Source of the DNA: Glandiceps talaboti
Taxonomy: Eukaryota > Hemichordata > Enteropneusta > Spengelidae
Direction of reading: 5' to 3'
Assembly (NCBI RefSeq): GCF_964340395.1
Contig: NC_135561.1
Span: forward strand, 13,497,961 to 13,561,960
Length of the DNA stretch: 64,000 nucleotides
Positions 37,560 through 64,000 of this stretch are shown one piece after another. A program made the position numbers and the translations under genes. The notes below the pieces were generated by a model. It was given only the letters and a program-made list of their open reading frames with translations. It was not told the origin of the DNA and made no database searches. Positions within the stretch are counted from its first letter, which is position 1, and each line of letters starts with the position of its first letter.

Positions 37560-38336
37560 CATTTATTAGTGTAAAATCATGTTGTACCAATCATTCGAAC
37601 TTTACATAGCGTATTATCACATCCTTGAATCAGGCCAGGACCGCACTCCCAGTTAGAAGTTGTTAGCATCAATTTAAGTTTATTACTTGAGGGAATGTTG
37701 ATACTACTGTACCATGTTTTTCATCAATCAGTTTTATTGATTTCTTCACATTTCAATCTTAGATAATATTGGTCTTTCCAAGACTTCACACAAACACAAA
37801 CATGGCAGCAGTCATAGTGTAGGGAAACGCATTACCAGATTAATAATGCGTGCAGGGCCACGCAGAACTTGAATCATTCAATAGGACAAGAATGGCTGAA
37901 GAGCCGAGAAAAAAGCAAAGGCAATAAACTATTTTGCCGAGGAGGTACGGGAATACACAAAACTGGAAAGGTCCAGAGAGTAAATAGCCGCTCGTGGAAA
38001 AAAAGCAGAAATTAAAACCAATAGTTCGTATGGAAAAACCATAAAAAAGTATCTTTGTACAGAAAGGTGAGTGTGGAAAGAAATTAACAGCTGGCTGAGA
38101 ACTGAGATTTCAGAATATGTAAAGCTAATAAAATATAAAACGAAATACTAGATAATTACGTATATATACATTATATATATATTAATTGAAGTGGCAAGTT
38201 TAAATCTTGAGTGAAACCCTGGTTGTGAACCTGTCTGTATTTTAAAAAATGCTCAAGTTTGTAACCATGGTTACTTGGAACCTATTCAAAGAGTTTATGT
38301 ACACTGTAAGAATTTTATGTTGGTAAGACCATTTAA

Positions 38337-38392
38337 TTTTTGTTTGTTTGTTTGTTTGTTTGTTTGTTTGTTTGTTTGTTTGTTTGTTTGTA
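38337..38392. repeat. (TTTG)n microsatellite
   Basis: About 14 units of TTTG. Confidence 0.95.
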
Positions 38393-38509
38393 AGCTTTTC
38401 TACATTATCTTGTACAATATTGTCACAGAATGCTTGTACCCCTTTTATGAAAAGTAAATGAAATACATGGGATAAAGAAAACACACGAAAGAAATTCATA
38501 CGAATACAC

Positions 38510-41500
38510 ACACCGGCTTGATTTCTGGTTACATACAAATTAGCAAGAGTACAATATCAAATTACAGCACTGATAACATTTAATCTGGTTACATATAAAT
38601 TATTTTTGTAATGACAGGAGTACAATATCAAATTACAACACTGACAACATTCAATCTGGTTACATATAAGTTATTATTGTAATGGCAAGAGTACAATATC
38701 AAATTACAGCACTGACAACATTTAATCTGGTTACATATAAATTATTATTGTAATGACAAGAGTACAATATCAAATTACAGCACTGACAACATTTAATCTG
38801 GTTACATATAAATTATTATTGTAATGACAAGAGTACAATATCAAATTACAGCACTGATAACATTTAATCTGGTTACATATAAATTATTATTGTAATGACA
38901 AGAGTACAATATCAAATTACAGCACTGATAACATTTAATCTGGTTACATATAAATTATTATTGTAATGACAAGAGTACAATATCAAATTACAGCACTGAT
39001 AACATTTAATCTTGTTACATATAAATTATTATTGTAATGACAAGAGTACAATATCAAATTACAGCACTGATAACATTTAATCTGGTTACATATAAATTAT
39101 TTTTGTAATGGCAAGAGTACAATATCAAATTACAGCACTGATAACATTTAATCTGGTTACATATAAATTATTATTGTAATGACTAGAGTACAATATCAAA
39201 TTACAGCACTGACAACATTTAATCTGGTTACATATAAATTATTATTGTAATGGCAAGAGTAGAATATCAAATTACAGCACTGATAACATTTAATCTGGTT
39301 ACATATAAATTATTATTGTAATGACAAGAGTACAATATCAAATTACAGCACTGACAACATTTCATCTGGTTACCTATAAATACATTATTATTGTAATGAC
39401 AAGAGTACAATATCAAATTACAGCACTGATAACATTTAATCTGGTTACATATAAATTATCATTGTAATGAGAAGAGTACAATATCAAATTACAGCACTGA
39501 TAACATTTAATCTGGTTACATATAAATTATCATTGTAATGAGAAGAGTACAATATCAAATTACAGCACTGATAACATTTAATCTGGTTACATATAAATTA
39601 TTATTGTAATGACAAGAGTACAATATCAAATTACAGCACTGACAACATTTAATCTGGTTACATATAAATTATTATTGTAATGAGAAGAGTACAATATCAA
39701 ATTACAGCACTGATAACATTTAATCTGGTTACATATAAATTATTATTGTAATGAGAAGAGTACAATATCAAATTACAGCACTGATAACATTTAATCTGGT
39801 TACATATAAATTATTATTGTAATGGCAAGAGTACAATATCAAATTACAGCACTGACAACATTTAATCTGGGTACATATAAATTATTATTATAATGGCAAG
39901 AGTACAATATCAAATTACAGCACTGATAACATTTAATCTGGTTACATATAAATTATTATTGTAATGACAAGAGTACAATATCAAATTACAGTACTGATAA
40001 CATTTAATCTGGTTACATATAAATTATTATTGTAATGGCAAGAGTACAATATCAAATTACAGCACTGACAACATTTCATCTGGTTACATATAAATTATTA
40101 TTGTAATGGCAAGAGTACAATATCAAATTACAGCACTGACAACATTTCATCTGCTTACATATAAATTATTATTGTAATGACAAGAGTACAATATCAAATT
40201 ACAGCACTGACAACATTTAATCTGGTTACATATAAATTATTATTGTAATGACAAGAGTACAATATCAAATTACAGCACTGATAACATTTAATCTGGTTAC
40301 ATATAAATTATTATTGTAATGACAAGAGTACAATATCAAATTACAGCACTGACAACATTTAATCTGCTTACATATAAATTATTATTGTAATGGCAAAAGT
40401 ACAATATCAAATTACAGCACTGACAACATTTAATCTGGTTACATATAAGTTATTATTGTAATGGCAAGAGCACAATATCAAATTACAGCACTGACAACAT
40501 TTCATCTGCTTACATATAAGTTATTATTGTAATGACAAGAGCACAATATCAAATTACAGCACTGACAACATTTAATCTGGTTACATATAAGTTATTATTG
40601 TAATGGCAAGAGCACAATATCAAATTACAGCACTGAAAACATTTAATCTGGGTACATGTAAATTATTATTGTAATGACAAGAGTACAATATCAAATTACA
40701 CCACTGATAACATTTAATCTGGTTACATATAAATTATTATTGTAATGACTAGAGTACAATATCAAATTACAGCACTGATAACATTTAATCTGGTTACATA
40801 TAAATTATTATTGTAATGGCAGGAGTACAATATCAAATTACAGCACTGATAGCATTTAATCTGTTTACATATAAATTATTATTGTAATGACAAGAGTACA
40901 ATATGAAATTACAGCACTGATAACATTTAATCTGGTTACATATAAATTATTATTGTAATGACAAGAGTACAATATCAAATTACAGCACTGATAACATTTA
41001 ATCTGGTTACATATAAATTATTATTGTAATGGCAAAAGTACAATATCAAATTACAGCACTGATAACATTTAATCTGGTTACATATAAATTATTATTGTAA
41101 TGGTAAGAGTACAATATCAAATTACAGCACTGACAACATTTCATCTGCTTACATATAAATTATTATTGTAATGACAAGAGTACAATATCAAATCGCAGCA
41201 CTGATAACATTTAATCTGGGTACATATAAATTATTATTGTAATGGCAAAAGTACAATATCAAATTACAGCACTGATAACATTTAATCTGGTTACATATAA
41301 ATTATTATTGTAATGACAAGAGTACAATATCAAATCGCAGCACTGATAACATTTAATCTGGTTACATATAAATTATTATTGTAATGGCAAAAGTACAATA
41401 TCAAATTACAGCACTGATAACATTTAATCTGGTTACATATAAATTATTATTGTAATGGCAAGATTACAATATCAAATTACAGCACTGATAACATTTAATC

Positions 41501-41675
41501 TGGTTACATATAAATTATTATTGTAATGACAAGTGTAAAATATCAAATTACAGTACTGATATCATTTAATCTGGTTACATATAAATTATTATTGTAATGG
41601 CAAAAGTAGAATATCAAATTACAGTACTGATAACATTTAATCTGGTTACATATAACTAAATTATTATTGTAATGT
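38510..41675 (+). repeat. 71-bp satellite array, about 44 copies
   Basis: Units such as CTGGTTACATATAAATTATT, then ATTGTAATGACAAGAG, TACAATATCAAATTACAGCA and CTGATAACATTTAAT repeat at 38585, 38656, 38727, 38798 and so on, an exact 71-bp period, to about 41660. Recurrent variants (GACAAG/GGCAAG/GAGAAG, GATAAC/GACAAC, ggTTAC/gCTTAC) are shared between non-adjacent units, which indicates unequal exchange. The first unit is shortened by 10 bp. The array ends about 530 bp beyond the last candidate exon of the minus-strand gene. Confidence 0.97.
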
Positions 41676-42199
41676 AATAAATAGGCATGCTGTAGCAGTC
41701 CTGTGACTCTACCACAGTTTATAAATTTGTCAAAAAATGTAATGCCAAAATATTAATATTGTGGTACTCATATATGTTTTATTCTTTTTCTTATGTTCTT
41801 TAATGCCTAGTTTAAAACGTCAGAACACAAGATATTGACATAGTTGATTATAATTTATAAAGTGACATACCCATATTTGGGATTTGATAACAACCAAACG
41901 AAGTGTTGTCTCAAAAACTAACTCGAGCTATATAATGGTGCAACATTAATCATGTTTACAAATTATGAAATTGTGATACAACCGAGCAAATACAGCAAAT
42001 ACAAATATTGTGGCTTTTACAAGTAACAAGTAACTCCTTCACTCATAAAGTCTTATGGTGAGTTTCTTTCACTTATATAGCAAACCGAAGTAACTAAGTT
42101 GTAACTTACTTCAATTTCCTCCATATTTACTAGTTTTTGATCAATTCAAATGTGCAAAATTACTCAAAAAACAATGATTTCTTTGCTCTTCATGAACGT

Positions 42200-42264
42200 T
42201 TAAATAACATATGAAATAATACATTCAATGCTTGCTTCAAGCCACACCATTGCCATTTGTTTCT
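42200..42264 (-). CDS. Possible terminal exon after the pseudokinase exons
   Basis: A strong acceptor (TTTTTTTCTAG) at 42265 precedes a phase-1-compatible frame of 20 codons ending in TAA at 42200; an AATAAA lies downstream near 41790. The peptide does not match the usual last part of a kinase C-lobe, so this is a weak candidate chosen on splice signal and phase only. Confidence 0.2.
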
Positions 42265-42432
42265 CTAGAAAAAAATTTGAATTCCAAAATCAATGTGCCT
42301 TTGTAAATTCAGCTGTATAATTGGGGACTTTGTAGTACACATGTTGATATTTGAAAGCTTTTATCCTCTACTGTAATGGTTACTCCAACTATTTTGAGGT
42401 TACCACAGACTACTAATATCTTTTTTATGTAC

Positions 42433-42518
42433 CCAAACTAAGTATTCTAGAAACCATGTCTCCATAAGCCTGTATATCTGAACCGTATGGCAGCCTGGCT
42501 GACTCATTCTCTGTGTAT
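42433..42518 (-). CDS. Pseudokinase-like exon 3 (APE to helix F region)
   Basis: Exon-like segment with acceptor GTTCTAG and donor G/GTACAT, phase 2 in and phase 1 out. The peptide YTENESARLPYG-SDIQAYG, then ILSLG, aligns with the tyrosine-kinase stretch W-T-A-P-E-S ... SDVWSYG ... EIFSLG. The SD and YG residues and the SLG turn are kept; the Pro of APE and the helix-F Trp are lost. It joins in phase with the segment at 42944-43044. The degeneracy indicates a pseudokinase fold. Confidence 0.6.
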
Positions 42519-42599
42519 CTAGAACGTGTCACATCCGTTAGAAAGGCACAGTTTATTTTTCCCTATAGGGTGAGATCAAAACACACGGGGATTAAAATG

Positions 42600-42730
42600 A
42601 GGTTATTTCCCATTATCACCTCTTCGTTCGTCGTATCGCCGTGTTCTGTTTCCGCAATGCGACACTCGAATCGCGACCCATGACATGATAATACGACGAA
42701 CAAAGACGTGATATAGGTTAATAACTTATT
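42600..42730. repeat. Imperfect foldback element in the intron
   Basis: Left arm with CACCTCTTCGTTCGTCGTAT pairs at roughly 75% with the complement of ATACGACGAACAAAGACGTG near the right end. MITE-like hairpin between two pseudokinase-like exons. Confidence 0.55.
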
Positions 42731-42943
42731 CATCATATGCTCATGGCCAGGATGCATGACTCTATTTCAAGGTGATGACATTCATAAACATCTCAACATG
42801 CTACAACTATTGTAAACCTTCATCATCTATAGTTTCTCTGTTATAACGATTTTGTGTTCATGTAAACGTGATATAAGGTCAATTACAGTAACATATATAT
42901 GCATAATTATTTGAGAACAATCTAACTATAAACCTTGATTTAC

Positions 42944-43044
42944 TTCTTGGTGAAATATTTCATAGACTGAATAAATATAAGGCTTTGACCTTGTGCAATT
43001 TTAATCCAGACCTCGTTTTTATCTTCGTAAACTCTGTATTTGAT
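42944..43044 (-). CDS. Pseudokinase-like exon 2 (beta7-beta8, DFG position)
   Basis: Donor AA/GTAAAT at 42944 gives phase 2, matching exon 3. The peptide EVWIKIAQGQSLIF aligns with tyrosine-kinase V-V-K-I-A-D-F-G-L, with QGQ where DFG should be, so the metal-binding Asp is missing. The start is uncertain: an AG at 43045 gives phase 0, which fits the preceding exon but lacks a pyrimidine tract; AG at 43034 looks better but would be phase 2. Confidence 0.5.
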
Positions 43045-43250
43045 CTTTTTTTTTATCCTCCTTTGTTTTCCTCATAAACGTTGTATAAATCATTTTATCC
43101 ATGCATGTACATTTTCAGTATTGTAAAGAGCACTGAGCTGAAGTGTGGTGCCATTTTATAGAATGTGCTATCATTCTTGACAAACTATTACTTTTTCCAA
43201 TATCATTCACTGTGCATACAATGGCGTATATACGTTACCAACAAACCTAC

Positions 43251-43446
43251 CTCTGAATCAGTCTTTATCAAAATATTCTTTTCACATACACATCCATGAA
43301 TGATTTTTCTGCCATGTAGGAATTGCAATGCCTTAGTTACGTCGACGGCTAAGATGTAAACTTCACCAATGGTCAACCTCGAACGTCTCTCAATGTGTAT
43401 GGATAATGGTGTGTAAATTGATGATCCCTCTAACATAGCAACATGA
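43251..43446 (-). CDS. Pseudokinase-like exon 1 (hinge, helix E, catalytic loop)
   Basis: Clear kinase homology: HVAMLEGSSIYTPL (strand 5, hinge, Gly-x-Leu region), LTIGEVYILAVDV, TKALQFLHGRKIIHG (helix E into the catalytic loop) and CVCEKNILI. The catalytic HRD is HGC, with Cys at the base position; the loop Asn is kept. Best match is a receptor-tyrosine-kinase-like C-lobe. The donor GAG/GTAGGT at 43250 is strong. An acceptor CCTACCAG lies at 43447, but the frame is open to about 43578 (including SGKHINFNCGIAL, like a kinase strand 4), so the exon may start earlier. It lies 560 bp downstream of the 7TM exon on the same strand. Confidence 0.7.
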
Positions 43447-44006
43447 CTGGTAGGTATTTCGTTGATAAACAGAGAAGCTGTGGTAAACCATAATGCAATA
43501 CCACAGTTAAAATTAATGTGTTTGCCCGAGCAAGAACTGTTATTGCATAGATTATGCTTTACAAGTTACACATTATTGCGTTTGCATGCACCATTAGTAT
43601 TCATGTCTCTTAACTTCCTTTATTTTAACTTTTATGGACATTTTTTCATCAACAAGTCCATTGCAATACTAAATAATTACATTCAAAACATTAATATTCA
43701 TCACAAATCACTAGTGTTTCCAGCAAGGCCAATAATGCAAGTGACCTTAATGAAAAGAACAAAAAGAGGATAGCAAGATACGGAGACAGAACTATGGGCG
43801 AGGTAGGTATGTAGGCCGGTTAATAGCTACATGTAGGTATGTAATCAGGGGGAAAATGTATATAGCGTAATTTACATATTTAGAAATGCATGCATGCATG
43901 CATGCGGACAGAAAGACAAACGTACAGAAATAGTCACACATCGGAAAATATATACAGCCAATGGGAACTGCCTAATAATGAAGACTAAATTATTCAGTAA
44001 ACTTAC

Positions 44007-63448
<19,442 letters not shown>

Positions 63449-64000
63449 CTAAAATATAAAAAAATCATAATTTCAATTACAAATAGTGAAGATAAAATTC
63501 CAATTTTTACATTTGCACTGTAGACAACACAAATTACGAATAAAAAAGTGGGTGCCTAGAGGGGTGGATTTTTATGTGATGGATTATTTAGATGGTTAGT
63601 TTTCTCTTATACTTGTTATAAAAGATTGTTATCTGCTGGAAAGGGGTGAGATATACTTATAAAATAATTTAATATATAATACTTTGAGACATACGCCAAC
63701 TACAACTACTTTCCCTGAGATTTTTTGCGTGTTTGAATAATTTTGAAGTCGAACTTTGCACGTCTGAGAATGACGTATTATGGACGGATGGATCCATGGA
63801 GGGATGGCCAGACATAGCCCATTGTACGTAGTTGTCCCACCGTCGGGGGACTAGAAATCGTCTTGGTCAGGCTTGGTCGGACATTTGCATCTTATTATAG
63901 TCGATATATGTACCGCATTATATTACACGAACTATGAAGCATGCATCTCTGTAAGATATTGAGCAATTATCAATATAATGCATTACGCAATGGAGTAACT
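63449..64000. other. Intron or upstream sequence, no exon seen
   Basis: I see no exon on the minus strand here; the gene's 5' part continues outside the window. Confidence 0.5.

Noticed and set aside
38510-41675. Regular direct repeats resembling a CRISPR array
   Set aside because: The 71-bp units are contiguous and whole-unit similar with no unique spacers, and the context is an animal genome.
42280-42292. Minus-strand Asp-Phe-Gly near a possible acceptor, as a kinase DFG motif
   Set aside because: The surrounding residues do not fit a kinase and the frame stops after five codons. It also lies 3' of the helix-F exon, so the order would be wrong.
43462-43773. 103-codon plus-strand frame
   Set aside because: Starts with TTG, has no recognisable domain, and lies opposite the region expected to hold kinase-like N-lobe exons.

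Overview
This is animal nuclear DNA: large AT-rich introns, GT/AG exon borders with matching phases, satellites, microsatellites, and relics of a LINE, Penelope-like elements and a Harbinger-like transposon. The receptor family seen here (C-type lectin/LDLa/LRR/7TM) is typical of marine invertebrates such as molluscs, hemichordates, lancelets and echinoderms. I cannot name the species. No bacterial genes, tRNA, rRNA or CRISPR were seen.

Layout. 1-13,000: intergenic sequence with a 1.2-kb TIR element (TTA target duplication, one 144-codon ORF), a 5'-truncated minus-strand LINE, palindromes, a 146/147-bp satellite with dimeric higher-order structure (9.9-10.9 kb) and a 322-bp tandem duplication. 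13,300-34,015: a recent segmental tandem array with partial copy A, partial copy B and two nearly identical 5.37-kb units C and D. It ends in a 144-bp palindrome whose loop is inverted relative to the other copies. 34,970-36,035: a decayed Penelope-like element. 38,510-41,675: a 71-bp satellite of about 44 copies.

42,400-63,450 (minus strand, running in from beyond the right edge): one multi-exon receptor gene reconstructed from 17 exons whose splice phases all agree. Protein order: CUB, C-type lectin domain with a QPD motif, a second divergent C-type lectin domain, seven LDL-receptor class A modules, LRR N-cap, four leucine-rich repeats, Cys-rich hinge and a class A seven-helix domain of the relaxin-receptor/GRL101 type. 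It is a cell-surface receptor: the ectodomain modules probably bind glycan, lipoprotein or peptide ligands and the 7TM part signals through G proteins.

The most interesting point is just 3' of the 7TM exon. The 7TM exon ends in a strong splice donor, duplicated 33 bp apart. On the same strand, from 560 bp downstream, three exon-like segments encode consecutive parts of a tyrosine-kinase-like C-lobe (HRD replaced by HGC, DFG by QGQ, a degenerate APE region, and a retained SDxxxYG). This suggests a 7TM receptor with a cytoplasmic pseudokinase domain, made or omitted by alternative splicing. The link is inference and needs transcript evidence.
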